Assembly: GCA_020744225.1 (NCBI GenBank)
Contig: JAGMWG010000015.1
Coordinates: forward strand, 1,218,221-1,282,220
Source of the DNA: Paraphoma chrysanthemicola
Taxonomy: Eukaryota > Ascomycota > Dothideomycetes > Pleosporales > Phaeosphaeriaceae
Length of the DNA stretch: 64,000 nucleotides
Reading direction: 5' to 3'
The stretch's first letter is position 1, and the number at the start of each line of letters is the position of its first letter. The position numbers and the translations under genes were made by a program. Below the pieces are notes generated by a model. The model saw nothing but the letters and a program-made list of their open reading frames with translations, was not told the DNA's origin and made no database searches. Positions 10,178 through 21,759 of this stretch are shown here, in pieces.

Positions 10178-11322
10178 TCAACGAACTTCAAAGTCCTCGA
10201 GTTTTGGGCCATTGGCAAGACGAGTGACATGGTTCGCAAGGCCCATAACCTTCTCCGCCAGATTACAGCCATGCTGCTGGTTTTTCTTGGACAATTTGCC
10301 TGGACGCCATACAGGAGATCTGATGCGCTCCATCTTGGTATGCAACTCCGAAACACTTAAATCGTGGTACGGTGCTGTCGGAATTGGCAATAACTCTTGC
10401 CGTTCCATCTGCTTGTACAAAGCACCGTACAGCATAGAGCCGCACTCGAACGAGTCATCCCGTGGACATTGATAAAGTGGACTCCGGTATTGCTCGAGAA
10501 GCTCATGTAATCCAGACAAGACAGTGCCGACTGCTTGTGTCCGCAATGTTTCAATCCTGTCTTTTACAAGTCAGTTTATAATTCAGCTGCGTGGAAATGG
10601 GCTCACCCACCAACGCAGATGGTAATCGGGAGGCCCAAACTGGGTAGTTCCTGGTCATCTCGCCTCATTGCCACTGTCGTCGTTTGCTCGAACTCTTGCG
10701 GTAGCTTCAACACCCAAGCTATGCACATCCAAAGCATGAGATCTCGACAGAGGTACGAAGGCACTGGAGAGGTCACGCGCAGACGCTCGACCCATCTCTC
10801 TGTGAAGGACTGCAGTGCTTCTGCACATTCGTAGAAGTCGATCAAGACAGTTATCTTGGCGAGCATCTCCAAGGACACTGTCCGCGGTACTTGACCATTG
10901 CGGAGATGTAAGACCTGCAGAACGTAGAGCAGCGCTTCCTCGTCCCAATCTTCGGCAGGCACATGATACAGACCATCGCTCTCATTGCGATTACCTTCCT
11001 TCCAGACCGTTCCGGAAATCATACGGTCCAATGTGGGTGACGCTGATACCAGGTGACGCCGAGAAACATAGTACCAAAGTTCGTCTTCCTCGGCGTTGAC
11101 AGAGTTTGGCACATTTGTGTCGTCCGCGGAGACAGCGAATTCGAGGGAGGCTCCCTGATCAGCATCCTCAGAAGCAGACGCGATGGCAGACGATTCATAG
11201 GCAAGCGCAGGGGTGTCCTCGCTATTCTCAGCCTGTGGCCAAGGTGCAAAGCTAGTATTTGGATTCTTCAAAACGATTTTGGTGTCCGCTTTAGCATCGA
11301 TGTCGTAACTGCGATTAGGCAT
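10178..11322 (-). CDS. BTB-like domain protein of a fungal-specific family
   Basis: Two exons (11322..10607 and 10556..10178) joined by a 50-bp intron (GTGAGC..GACAG). The product is 364 aa. The ATG at 11322 (MPNRSYDIDAK) is the first true ATG of the frame. The protein opens with TKIVLKNPNTSFAPW and an acidic linker, then a BTB-like fold: YVSRRHLVSASPTLDRMI, EDWDEEALLYVLQVLHLRNG and SLEMLAKITVLIDFYECAEA. The second exon carries the family's C-terminal block (CPRDDSFECGSMLYGAL). These proteins occur in large numbers in Dothideomycete-type genomes and probably act as protein-interaction adaptors. The specific role is unknown. Confidence 0.7.
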
Positions 11323-11837
11323 AGTTTCAAGCTGACGAAGTCGAGAGAAGTGCAAGAGGAGTTCTCTAATGCGTGCAGCTGGTGATCACCTCTTTTGAGT
11401 GTTCGTGAAGGACCTTTGTTGTGTAACACTGGCATCCAATGATGTGTCGCTACGTGGTTTACATTCCCGATACCGACCAGGCTGACCCTATCACTAAGAT
11501 TCTTGTGAGATCGGTCAGCAGTCAAATAGAGAGACGAACCGCATGTTGAAATTTTCATCGAAAAGGTGCACGTTAGCATCCCCGGAATCAGCACACTCGC
11601 ACAAACGAACCTCACACCAACCCCGCTCATCCGCGATTGCTTGTATCACTTCAATGGCCACGTTCGAAGATCATGCCTTCAATTCACCTTTTCGCCCCAG
11701 CCTGTACATTACCTCGCAAAAGCGCTAATCGGCTCTTATCCTCAAGCTCGCCGACGACCGCATCTTTGAATGTGTTGGAAGGGCAATAGAGAAAGCCAGA
11801 TGCTATAGTGATGATGAGTTCGCTCACACACACCATA
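11323..11837. other. Intergenic, nothing recognised
   Basis: 515 bp upstream of the BTB gene and downstream of the carboxylesterase. No coding frame or repeat stands out. Confidence 0.4.
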
Positions 11838-13670
11838 CTACCAATCATTCGCCTTCAGCACCGCACGCCACCGATTCGCAACCGATTCGCCCATAGCCTC
11901 TTCCAGCGTCTCTCCGTCCCGTCCTAACCCCCCATGTTCAAACACATGCATTGGCCCAAACCCCTCCTCGCCCGCGCGAAACGGCTTCCACGGCAACTCG
12001 CCGTAGCAAAACCCCAACCAGGCTTCGCGAATCTGCCTCACATTACCATCATGCTCTTGTCTCAACTCTGGCTCCACCAAATCGGGTGCTACGTCGAAAA
12101 GGAAAACATCGTTGACCGCGTGGTTGGCGCGGCCAAACGCCCACGTCCAAGCCCTATACGGGTTTTTACACCGAATCTCGTATAGCAGGACCTTCGCGGG
12201 GTGATGTGAGGCAATATGTAGTGGTGGAATGCGAAATGCAACGTCGGCTAGGAGATCTGCCCATGCGTGCATTGTGGATGACGGGTGGCATAGCGAGGCG
12301 GAGGTCAGGTTGTAAGCGTCCGTGACCGAGGGATGGGCGTCGGGAAATGTGTCAGGGGAGCGAATCATTCCGTTTGAGGATGCGAGGTCGTAGATTTTGG
12401 CGCGCATTTTGGAGTCGGAGGAGGGGGTTTGGGAGGTGAAGTCATCCATGAGGAGGAGTTGGGTTAAATCGGCCTAGAATTGTTTAGCTGAATGGTAGGA
12501 AATGGTGAGTACGGGTGGGGTCATTGGGAAATTGAAAAAGTAGGGACATGGGGGTCATCACCTCGAAGTCGCATGCGCCGATCATGAGATCTGGTGCTGT
12601 GCGGTTCGCATATATCTTATTTGTAGCTTCCAGTGTCGAGCCTGCAATCCAGTCCCCGTCAATCAAAGGGTGCGATATCTGATCCGAGACTGGTTTCACC
12701 AACTCATGAACTGGGACAGACTGCAGGAGCGCTACTGAGTTTCCACCGGACTCGTTTATGGTGCCGACATGTCTTGAAACATATGCGTCGAAGTGCTTTT
12801 GCTGGTATTCCATCGACATTGGCCCGATTCCTGTCAGCGTCCCGCTTGCTAGAATTGCTCGCTTGAACTTTCGATTGGGAAAGATGCTGAGATAATGCGC
12901 CGAGCTGCCACCAGCACTTGTGCCCTGGACTGTAATGTTGTCTTGGTCACCGCCAAAGCCTGCAATGAACTTGGCACACCATTCGAGCGCCTGACGCTGA
13001 TCGTGGAGTCCATAATTGCCAACCGCTTCGCCGTGTGCCTTATTGAACACTGCGAGCTGCTGAGATGCTAGGAATCCTAGTGGGCCAACGCGGTAATTGC
13101 ACGTAACTAAAATCACGGGCTGAGCTCTGCTTATACTTTCGCGTACAAGATTTGTGCCATCGTAGATCTCTCGGCCGGCGAGCTGAATAGATTGACTTCC
13201 GCCCACAAACGCGCCGCCATGGATGAAGAATAGTACTGGAAGCTTTTCCAATGATGAACGCTCCAGGACAATTCGAGGAACAGTGATGCTGAGATTCAGA
13301 CAGTTGAGTTCGTCCTGGGTAGATTCTGGCAGTGATGGGAAACTGGAAGGAAGAGGACCTTTCCAATATGGTGGGAAGGGGAGTAGTGGCTGTGGACAGT
13401 ATGGGCTGCGCCAAGATCAGTGTTGGATTGTATGAATGCTTGGACTTGAGGATGTAGAACTCACCCTGGTTTTCTGGCATCAAACGGCTGCTGAGGTAAC
13501 GATCTCAAAAGATGTGATTGTCGAAATCGTGCTGCAATACTAGCAAAAGGTATGCCGCGGAATTGGACGCAATCGTCTTCCCGAGCAAGGCCGACGATCT
13601 CACCCAACAGGCTATGTTTAAACGTGTACTGCGGGAAAGTGTCAAGATCATCTATCTGAATTGAGCCCAT
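11838..13670 (-). CDS. Carboxylesterase type B
   Basis: Three exons: 13670..13465, 13405..12562 and 12473..11838. The introns are 59 bp (GTGAGT..GCGCAG) and 88 bp (GTGATG..TTCTAG, branch GCTAAAC). All joins keep frame, giving 561 aa, the usual size. The family signature is clear: GEIVGLAREDDCVQFRGIPFA near the N-terminus, oxyanion hole FFIHGGAFVGG, NYRVGPLGFLAS, NYGLHDQRQALEW and the nucleophile elbow VQGTSAGGSSAHYLS. The catalytic His is likely in GRANHAVNDVFLFD. There is no signal peptide, so it is probably cytosolic. Substrates cannot be told from sequence. The second donor (GTGATG) is the weakest join, because the frame would stay open for another 26 codons without it. Confidence 0.85.
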
Positions 13671-14346
13671 TATGTGCGATTGTCGAGAAGTTCGTGATCA
13701 AGACGTGATGATAGTATGTGTTGGGTGATTCCGCATTGATATAGTCAAGTTCACATGTGTGTCGTTCTCAAGAGTGCTGGGTGCGTATCTGCCTGTGCCG
13801 TTAGTGAAGCTGCTCGAATTGTTAAAGCGCGCGGCCTTGAAATTGTGGCGCTGCTTCGGTTGAACATGATGGTCGGCAGTTCGGCATGGGCCACTGCTGC
13901 TCGCAAGCGACCAAACCAAAAATGGACAATCCCCGGATTCCGCGGTCTAGGCTACGAAGGGCGGTTCTAGCGCCCCAGATCAGCCGCTTTACGTAGAGAA
14001 ATGGCATCGTCAGTCATGCGAAACAAAGCCTGTACGGAGATTTCCCAGAATCGTACACCTTGGCTGACTCCACGTTTTATCGGCTGTTCGACTCCACACT
14101 CTCTCCAGGTTTCGAGGATCGAGTACCAAAGGCCTGGTACAGGCTGGGTAAATGACTTCCAAATTATAAGTACAAGGGAGTGCTCGTTGTGGATCATGTC
14201 TTCAGAAAGACCAGGAGCAAGACTCGATTGACATCTCGACATCTCGGAATCCATCATTCCACCATCGCCATGGACCATACAGGAACGCCGCAACGACAGG
14301 GCTGAACGAAGCATGTCTCGCACAATCCAAGACTGATCTATTCCAG
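13671..14346. other. Intergenic with unresolved first exon of the sugar transporter
   Basis: 676 bp between the carboxylesterase start and the first certain transporter exon. The transporter start codon must lie here. An ATG in strong context is at 14269 (cgccATGGAC), but its frame hits TGA after 11 codons and no good donor follows. A 160-codon minus-strand frame (14449..13967) crosses the region without recognisable domains. Confidence 0.4.
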
Positions 14347-15950
14347 CTGTGTCCTTGCTCTCGTTTTCTTCACTTTCGGGTTCGATGGTTCCGTCATGGG
14401 CGGTATCCTTGCCATGGCGCCATTCGTGCAACAATTCGGAACGGGACACACGCCTGCTGGTCGAGCGCTCACATCGACCGATATCAGCGTCATGACAGCT
14501 GTACCTACGACTGGATGTCTCCTTGGTCTCCCAATTGCAGCATACTGCGGTGATCGATGGGGAAGACGCAAGACGCTACTGTTTGGGTGTGCACTCAGCG
14601 CTGTGGCCTCTGCAATCCAGACAGCTTCCTTCGGCATGGCTCAAATGGTCGTTGGTCGATGGCTCTCGAATGCCGCTATTTTTCTTTTCATCGTTATGGG
14701 TTCGACCTTCCTCGCCGAGATTGCGCCAGATGAGCTACGAGGAGTACTTATCGGGCTGTCTATTGTCACCATCGATGCCGCCGCCGTACTCTCCAGTGGT
14801 ATCAATTGGGCCGTCAGCACCAATATGAGCCCATTCGCATTTCGTTTCCCAATGGGTCTACAGATCCTGTTCCCAGTCGTTCTGATCATTGGTATCTGGT
14901 TCCTTGACGATTCGCCTACTTTCTACCTTACACGTAGCGAAGACACGAAGGCATTGCAGAGTCTCCGTAAAGTCCGTAAGGGATACACCAATGAGGAGGT
15001 CGAGGCCGAATTCGCCGCGTTGAAAGCACAGGCTGCTTTGAGAACGCAAGAAGTTGAAGTTCCATGGACGGACATCTTCAAGGGCGTCAACCTTCGCCGC
15101 ACGCTGTTGGCCCTCAGCATCGCGAACATGCAACAGCTTTCGGGTATTGTCTTTGCGACCAATTATGCCACGATTTTCCTCGCTACCATCGGCAGCGACA
15201 TCAGCCCATTTCTTTTGGCATTGGCTGGAGCAATCCTTGCATTTGCCGGCGCCATCGCTGGTCTCTTCGTTGTAGATGCAGTTGGTCGCCGTCCCTTGGC
15301 TCTCATGACTTTCACCATCCTCTTTTTCGTGGATCTGGTGGTCGGAGTACTGGGTTTTACCAACTACCTCCACAATCCAAACATCAGTCGTACTATTGCT
15401 GCATTCTGCTGCATGTTTGGATTCTTCTTCGCGGCGGGCTTCAGCCCACTCACCTACGTCGTCTCTGGAGAAATGCCAACTGCTCGTCTGAGGAACAAGA
15501 CTAGCGCCTTCTCTTTCTTCACGCTCGCTTGCTTCGCTACCGCGGTGCAGTACATCCTTCCATACATTGCCAATGCGCCGTAAGTTCCCTTCCCTTCCAT
15601 CGCCTGCCCTCGTACAAGAGATATGACCGGCTCATTTTCTAATGCGTAATAGTGCCAATCTCGGTCCTCGCACCTACCTAATTTTTGCAGGTTGGATGCT
15701 TGGATGCATCATAGTGGTCTACATCTGGTTTCCTGAAACGAAAGGCCGGACTCCAGCCGAGCTCGACGAAATGTTCGAGGCCCGTGTTTCAGCGAGGCAA
15801 TTCAAAAGTACGAGGCCCCGGCTCGACAACCGTTGGTTTTATGACACTGCTGACGTTGACTCCACAGACTATGTGTGCCGGGTGAACGTCGAAAGCTATA
15901 TGAGCGAGCAAAAGGCTGGCGTAAGCATTGCCGAGACGGATGCTATCTAA
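14347..15950 (+). CDS. MFS sugar transporter (5' end unresolved)
   Basis: Exons 14347..15579 and 15653..15950 are joined by a 73-bp intron (GTAAGT..AATAG, branch TCTAATG). The first of these exons is entered through a clear acceptor (branch ACTGATC, TTCCAG) and starts in TM1 (FFTFGFDGSVMGGILAM), so a short upstream exon is missing from my model. Sugar-porter signatures are present: GDRWGRRKTLL in loop 2-3, VVDAVGRRPL in loop 8-9, SGEMPTARLRNKTSA, and PETKGRTPAELDEMF after TM12. It should import a mono- or disaccharide by proton symport at the plasma membrane. It lies next to a Zn2Cys6 regulator and a GH32 invertase, which points to sucrose, fructose or fructan use. Confidence 0.85.
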
Positions 15951-16303
15951 GCCCTTCGGCTATAGTGGTGGTGAATAGCAATGGTTGAGAAGTAGGGATT
16001 CCGAACAAATGATCGGGTGCTCATTGTGTCTTGAAAGAGTGTACAACTTCTTGGGTTGAACATGCGATTAATATACTTGTGTAGCTTTGAAATGTATTCG
16101 CACGCTGATAGATCAGCTTTATCATGAATAGAAATTAGATGTTGTCTTTGCTTGTCTATTGTACAAATCACCATAAGCAGATCCCGTCGTCCCTCGTATT
16201 ATTGCTCCTTTCAGCGCAATGTTGTTGCGTACAGTGGTCGAAACAACTGGAAGCAGCAAGTAGGATTGTACTAACAGCTAGTCGCTCTCGAAGGTGTGGT
16301 AGG
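15951..16303. other. Convergent 3' flanks
   Basis: 353 bp between the ends of the transporter (plus) and the regulator (minus). No feature was recognised. Confidence 0.4.
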
Positions 16304-18516
16304 TCAGGGAAGATCCAGTTCGCAGAGCAGTCGCATGTATGGTTTCAAGTATGGATGATTGCCACCCCGAAATCGGGCAAATATGGCAAGGTACCTATTT
16401 GCAAACTCGGACACTGACATACCTGAAGTTGTGGGTCTTTCGTGTTGTTGCCACTCAAAAGCAGCTGTTCCGCCATTTGGCTCCGAAGGCGGTGACCAAG
16501 ACTCGACAAATCCGCGATCTTGATATGGAAAGCTGGGCGAAAGTGATTCCTCCGTTGAGCAGCCGCTAGATCTTGATGTACGTATGGCGCATGTGACGAT
16601 GTCGTAGAGCTTCTCCATCTAGATAGAATTAGTCACACAGCACGATGGATGCTCTGTGGTGATGCTCACCAGGCCAACACCGTGACATTCTAAGGATGCG
16701 ATGTCGACGGTCTCGCAGGTTTCTATACTATCGCGCGCTATGATCAGTGCATAATCTGGACGCATTTGAAACACCAGACTCTGCTTCGATATGTATCCGT
16801 GTCTTTGTCCAAGTGCCCAAAGGACATAGCTAATCCAATGTCTTGTGATGAGAAAGTCTGCTTGTTGAGCTTCGTTTGACGAGTCTTCGATAACAATGGG
16901 AGCCGTGTACCGTTGAAGAAGAGTGATCACAGTGGCTGATGAAACGTGGGTCTGGTTGGACTCAGTCCAGCATTGGCTTCGCCAGCACCGTACGAAAATA
17001 GAGTCTACAAATTCAATCAATCCTACCATGTGACCCAAGGCTTTCATGACTCGTATATCAGCTGCATCCATGCTGATAGAGACCTTCTTGATCATGTCCT
17101 GGACGGTGTTCAGACGACGACTTGTGAGGAGGTAATCATTGAGTGAACATTCTCTTTGAAGAGCATAGACTCTAGCAGCTCTAATCAGTCCTCGGGCAAA
17201 TATATGGCGTTCTCGACCAAATACGTACCGGTGAATGACTGTCAAGCAAAGATAAGTCCTCATTCTTCTCTCCTTCTCGCCTCCAGAAATGCCCGTATAT
17301 GTTTGGGGGTCGTCTAATCCCATGGTTTCGGCTAGTGTAACTGCTTCCCGAAGCCGGAGCTTTGCTGCATGGTGGTTGCCTTTGCAAAACTGACAGCCAA
17401 AAAGAAACATGCTGGTGAGAACGTGGTTCAGCATTGGACTTTCCCCAAGGTCTGCATGAGAATGTAGTCGAACAGCCTCAGCTAGCAGACTTTCAGCTTG
17501 CTCAACCCGGAATGATTCATTCCGTCGTCTAGAACTATTCTGCAGGATCTGAAAGACGACAAGGGCGCTAATGCCGTGTAATAGCGCACTGAACGATCGG
17601 TCGTGTAGGAAGCGTTGATTGCGTATGCCATCGATAATATAAGAGACCTTGAAAACGGGCATGGATGGATGGAGCTGCTCCATGAATAAAGTGATCAGTC
17701 GCGGGATTGTGTCAGGGAAAGGATATCGCATAAGCTGATGAGTGTCGTTGTGGGCACTGGCAAGAAGAGGAACCCAGGTTGTGGACCCTATGTTAGGAAA
17801 CGGCTCTTGGAAGTGCTCTTCCAATGAAGCAGGAGAAGAACCAGCAACAAATTCCACTCCACTCGCATTGTGCGCACCAGCTGGAAAACCAACATTGATC
17901 CAGTCCTGAATACCCGATCCTATATTCCCAAGAGCCGAAACCAATTCATCTGTACGAGCCTCGTCCAGAGCCGGGGCTTCGATGACAATTCCCCTATCAG
18001 CGGCGTCGGGCGACAATATGGCATCTGGAGAGCCGTCATCTTCTGCGGCGTTATGGTTAAACCATAACTCTTCTATCATTATTGCGCTTGGTGAGATCTC
18101 GGTGGGACGCGAACGCCGACTACCACTGAACTCGTGTGAGTATGTATGTAAAGCAGTTGATACTGGCCATGATAATCGCCGAACGACAAATATACAGCCA
18201 ATCGGTGACGCAAGGGACTTACACGACATGAGAGCGTCTCCGATACTGAGACTGACGTTCATACGTGCATGGCCTCCGGTGCGAATTGCACGATTGGCAT
18301 GGTACATGCCGGCTGCACTGCGCATGCATGTTCGTCAGCTAAGACACATCTACGAAGCTTCATTGCGCATTGTCTGACCTTGCTTTTGCGCAAGAAACAC
18401 TGGTCGCAGGAACGTGATTGCAGTGTTCGGATGAGGCCATTGTCGAAGATTACTTGCTCACCCATGGCGAATTCGATGCAAGTTGTGCTCCACAATGCAT
18501 TTGCCGAAAGTCTCAT
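16304..18516 (-). CDS. Zn2Cys6 transcription factor, likely regulator of the sugar genes
   Basis: I assign five exons: 18516..18379, 18317..18223, 18125..17229, 17171..16670 and 16618..16304, giving 648 aa. Intron 1 (61 bp) splits the zinc cluster. Joined, it reads CDQCFLRKSK then CSRHVPCQSCNSHRRPC, an exact C-x2-C-x6-C-x5-C-x2-C-x6-C spacing. The 57-bp intron at 17172..17228 (GTACGT, branch CTGATT, CTAG) keeps the frame open, so it is easy to miss. Removing it yields VIHRVYALQREC, the usual fungal TF-domain block. The middle region (LITLFMEQLHPSMPVFKVSYI) is the fungal-specific TF domain. An inner ATG at 18465 is an alternative start. The gene is divergent from GH32, sharing 444 bp of promoter. 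Confidence 0.82.
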
Positions 18517-18960
18517 TCATCGCGTCCCTGCGTGAGGTGGTAAATGCGTTCACTGCAATACTTGCCGGGAGAGGACTTCGCTCTAGCCTTGCATGGCAAG
18601 AATTGGCCCACGTGATGAGTTGTTGTTACGCGACGCTTCAAGTTTGCCGAACCCCGCACAAATCTCCAACTTTAACCACACCACTTTGGGCGAATCCCCG
18701 AACTACGAGCATTTACCGTGCACCGACAAACTTCCCGCGGTGTCACGCGACTCGTGCGTTCAGGCTACACCTTTTCTGGCGAAATCCCAAAGTGAGACCT
18801 TGAAGTCGCGAATAACTGAGCGCGTTTCACAAAACCATGAATCTAGCCGGGCGATTATGTCCATTGGAGATGGCGCTCTGCTCAAAGGAGGCTGCTGCTC
18901 TGCGCAACAGCTTCGAGGACTCGTCTATCTTCAGCTTCCATACCTGACGCAATCCGCGAC
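18517..18960. promoter_or_regulatory. Divergent promoter, regulator and GH32 invertase
   Basis: 444 bp between outward-reading starts. It contains CCGCGG at 18735-18740, two opposed CGG half-sites of the type bound by Zn2Cys6 dimers, and a CACGTG box at 18609-18614. Control of both genes by the adjacent regulator is inference. Confidence 0.45.
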
Positions 18961-20865
18961 ATGACTTCCAAAAGCATTGTGTTTGTCGCGGCAGATGCCA
19001 CGCTGTTCGACGAGAAAAATTCAACTTTTAGCCTTTCACTAGTGGCCTCACGTCTTGATGAAACCTCATCGGTTGATCTAAGCAAGCAATGGCGCCCAGC
19101 TTTTCATCTTGTTGCTCCTCGAGGCTGGTTGAATGACCCATGTGGTCCCGGATACGACCCAATCAAAGATGTCTACCATCTTGGTTTTCAATGGAATCCG
19201 AATGACACGGAATGGGGTAATATATCATGGGGTGCAGCGATCTCCCACGACATGATCACCTGGCAGGTCCTAGAACGACCATCAATGGAGCCCTCCTCCG
19301 TACACGATACTGGTGGAGTCTTCAGTGGCTGCATGCTGCCAACTGCAGTCAATGGCAGCGCGGACGGAACCCTGACAGCAATATACACGTCAGTATCACG
19401 TCTTCCGATCCACCATACGCTGCCATATCATCGAAAGTCAGAGTCTGTAGCCCTGGCCACCTCCACTGACTCTGGGAGGACATGGACACGGCATCTGAGG
19501 AATTCCGTCTTGGTAGAACCGCCTCCCAATCTGGATGTCACAGGTTGGCGAGATCCATTTGTTCGCCCATGGCCGGCTATGGATGAGGTTCTTAGGGGAT
19601 ATGATGCGAAGGACGCGGGAGAGTCCCTCTACGCCATCGTAGCGGGCGGCATCCGAGGAAAGACACCTACTGCATTCCTCTATCGTGTCCACGCTCAGGC
19701 TCTTGACAATTGGCGCTACCTAGGCCCTTTGATCACACCCGGCGCGAACTACTGCCCCTCCCCACGATGGACCGGCGATCTAGGGCTCAATTGGGAAGTC
19801 ACAAACTTTCTGTCGCTCTCATCAACAGACGGCGCTATAGCACGCGATTTCCTCATTTGTGGCGTTGAAGGCTGCTTGGCTACGGCAGACGCCATCAACG
19901 TGGAGGGCAACATGCGTGCTACTACGGCACAAATGTGGATATGTGGATTACTTGAGCCGCATGAAGGAGGGTGGATGAAATACCGCTACAGCGGAAAACT
20001 AGATCATGGCACCTACTACGCGGATAATTCCTTCTGGGACCCAAAAACTCGGCAGCACATCATTCATGGATGGGTACTGGAAGACGATCTTGATTCGAAA
20101 CTGCGGCGTCAGCAAGGCTGGGCCGGCGCCATTTCTCTACCAAGAATACTCAAGCTCCATGTCTTGCATTCTGTTGTTGGAACATTAATGAGCCCATTAA
20201 GTTCAATTGGCTCCATCGAATTGCTCCCGGAGGATGAAGACGGCTCAAAGTTTACCGTTGTGAGCCTTTGCGCTATTCCAGACTCTCGACTAAGTAATTT
20301 ACGAGGTCCTTCAATCTTGTCGATTAGGCAGACCAACCCGATGATATTGGGAACGTTAGCGCAGTGGGAGATGAAGTTGGACTTCGAAGTCATGGAGGAT
20401 GAAGGCCAAGTTGGATTTGACATCGTGCATTCAGCGAGTAAGTTGGCCACTCCTTTTCCTAGGTCAAGATCTGACGATCCATATCTAGCTGAGTATACCA
20501 GGGTATACTTTGAGATAAGTTCCGAGAATATTATCGTCGACCGCAACTATTCTAGCTCGCATCCTGCCATTCGAAGATGCCGAGAGCAAGCACCTCACAC
20601 ACTTTTGAAAATCAGACAGCCTTACAAGGACGACAGTGGTAGGTATGAAGACAAATTAGAAACATTGAGTTTCCACGTCTTCTACGATTGCAGCATTTTG
20701 GAAGTCTTCGTAAATGAGCGAACGGCCATTACCACAAGAATCTATCCCACCTCGGGTACCAGCAATGGAGTCAAACCATTCATCACTGGTGGTGGAGGCA
20801 CTGTCTCTGATATCAGTACTCAAGTCTTGAGGTTCGATCTTTGGGCCCTAAACAAAACGACATAG
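18961..20865 (+). CDS. GH32 beta-fructofuranosidase (intracellular invertase)
   Basis: Two exons, 18961..20437 and 20489..20865. The 51-bp intron (GTAAGT..ATCTAG, branch TCTGACG) keeps the frame open, but removal gives the smooth join VHSATEYTRVYF. The product is 617 aa. GH32 motifs: WLNDPCG (nucleophile Asp), FQWNPNDTEWGNISWG, SVHDTGGVFSG, GWRDPFVRPW (RDP) and WEVTNF at the acid/base position, where secreted invertases usually have an EC motif. The C-terminal beta-sandwich ends FHVFYDCSILEVFVNE. No signal peptide is present (MTSKSIVFVAADATLF), so hydrolysis should occur inside the cell after uptake by the nearby transporter. The preferred substrate, sucrose or a short fructan, is not resolved. 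Confidence 0.88.
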   Translation: MTSKSIVFVAADATLFDEKNSTFSLSLVASRLDETSSVDLSKQWRPAFHLVAPRGWLNDPCGPGYDPIKDVYHLGFQWNPNDTEWGNISWGAAISHDMITWQVLERPSMEPSSVHDTGGVFSGCMLPTAVNGSADGTLTAIYTSVSRLPIHHTLPYHRKSESVALATSTDSGRTWTRHLRNSVLVEPPPNLDVTGWRDPFVRPWPAMDEVLRGYDAKDAGESLYAIVAGGIRGKTPTAFLYRVHAQALDNWRYLGPLITPGANYCPSPRWTGDLGLNWEVTNFLSLSSTDGAIARDFLICGVEGCLATADAINVEGNMRATTAQMWICGLLEPHEGGWMKYRYSGKLDHGTYYADNSFWDPKTRQHIIHGWVLEDDLDSKLRRQQGWAGAISLPRILKLHVLHSVVGTLMSPLSSIGSIELLPEDEDGSKFTVVSLCAIPDSRLSNLRGPSILSIRQTNPMILGTLAQWEMKLDFEVMEDEGQVGFDIVHSASKLATPFPRSRSDDPYLAEYTRVYFEISSENIIVDRNYSSSHPAIRRCREQAPHTLLKIRQPYKDDSGRYEDKLETLSFHVFYDCSILEVFVNERTAITTRIYPTSGTSNGVKPFITGGGGTVSDISTQVLRFDLWALNKTT

Positions 20866-20955
20866 GCAACAACATTCTAAAGCTTTCATGAATAAATATT
20901 GTGGTCCATGCACTTTTCCTTACTGAGTTTCCCTCACCCCCTTGATAGCCAATCA

Positions 20956-21759
20956 CTACCCAAAAACGTCCTGCCAATAGATATATCTGATACACCCCTC
21001 CCGGTGCCTCGAACACTCATACGAATTTGAATACCGCGTAGTTGGCGTAATGTCAATGTCAACCTCACACTTCCCTCTCTCACTCCTCTCCCTAATCCAA
21101 GCCGGCTCATTTGGGCAAGTCAAGACTTTCTCTAGCACTTTGAACACCTTGACATCCTCGGCATCCGAATCAGCGCCTTTAATGGACAGCTTGCGCAGAT
21201 TGGGCAGCAAGCGTATTTGGCTAAACCGAGTAGCGGCGTCGAGTGAGGAGACGGTGCGGTACGGTGTAAGAGTGATCTTCTTGACGGGTATAGTCAGATC
21301 GGTGAGGTTAGGGCAGCGGGATGCAAGGTCGTGTATGGTGTGCTGGTTCACTGTCTCGCGGTGTTTGTGGGCCGGTGCGTAGCGGGATTGTGCGTGGGTG
21401 AATTCGATGCGCCGAACGTTTTGCAATGACACATTCGCCGGCAGTAAGCCCAACAATTCGCCCGGATCAGCGATCTTGATGTTCGCAACGTCCCGTTGGA
21501 TGCGCCGCAGAAACACTTTCGCTGCTTCCTCGCGAATTTGGTGGTTGAGGCTGAGGCAGGGCGGTAGACCGCGGCAGAGCGTGTTCATGACAGATTGGCC
21601 TTGGACTTGATGCATAAAACAGTCCGCGATGGAGTATTCATAGATCGCATCGCGCAGCTCGAGGGGCAGGGTTTGGAAGGTACTAGGATTACGCATCGTG
21701 CTGGCGTCTGTGTGGTCGAGGATGCGATACTGTACTTGAAAGCGAGGGATCAGGAACAT
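20956..21759 (-). CDS. F-box/2EXR-like protein
   Basis: Single exon. With the ATG at 21759 the product is 267 aa. A second ATG at 21696 (MRNPSTFQTLPLELRD) fits the domain start equally well. FQTLPLELRDAIYEYSI is the F-box/2EXR-type opening common in expanded fungal families, followed by SLNHQIREEAAKVFLR and a leucine-rich stretch (LLPNLRKLSIKG). It is probably a protein-interaction adaptor. No catalytic motif is seen. It converges on the GH32 gene with only 90 bp between stops. Confidence 0.6.
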   Translation of the reverse strand: MFLIPRFQVQYRILDHTDASTMRNPSTFQTLPLELRDAIYEYSIADCFMHQVQGQSVMNTLCRGLPPCLSLNHQIREEAAKVFLRRIQRDVANIKIADPGELLGLLPANVSLQNVRRIEFTHAQSRYAPAHKHRETVNQHTIHDLASRCPNLTDLTIPVKKITLTPYRTVSSLDAATRFSQIRLLPNLRKLSIKGADSDAEDVKVFKVLEKVLTCPNEPAWIRERSERGKCEVDIDITPTTRYSNSYECSRHREGCIRYIYWQDVFG

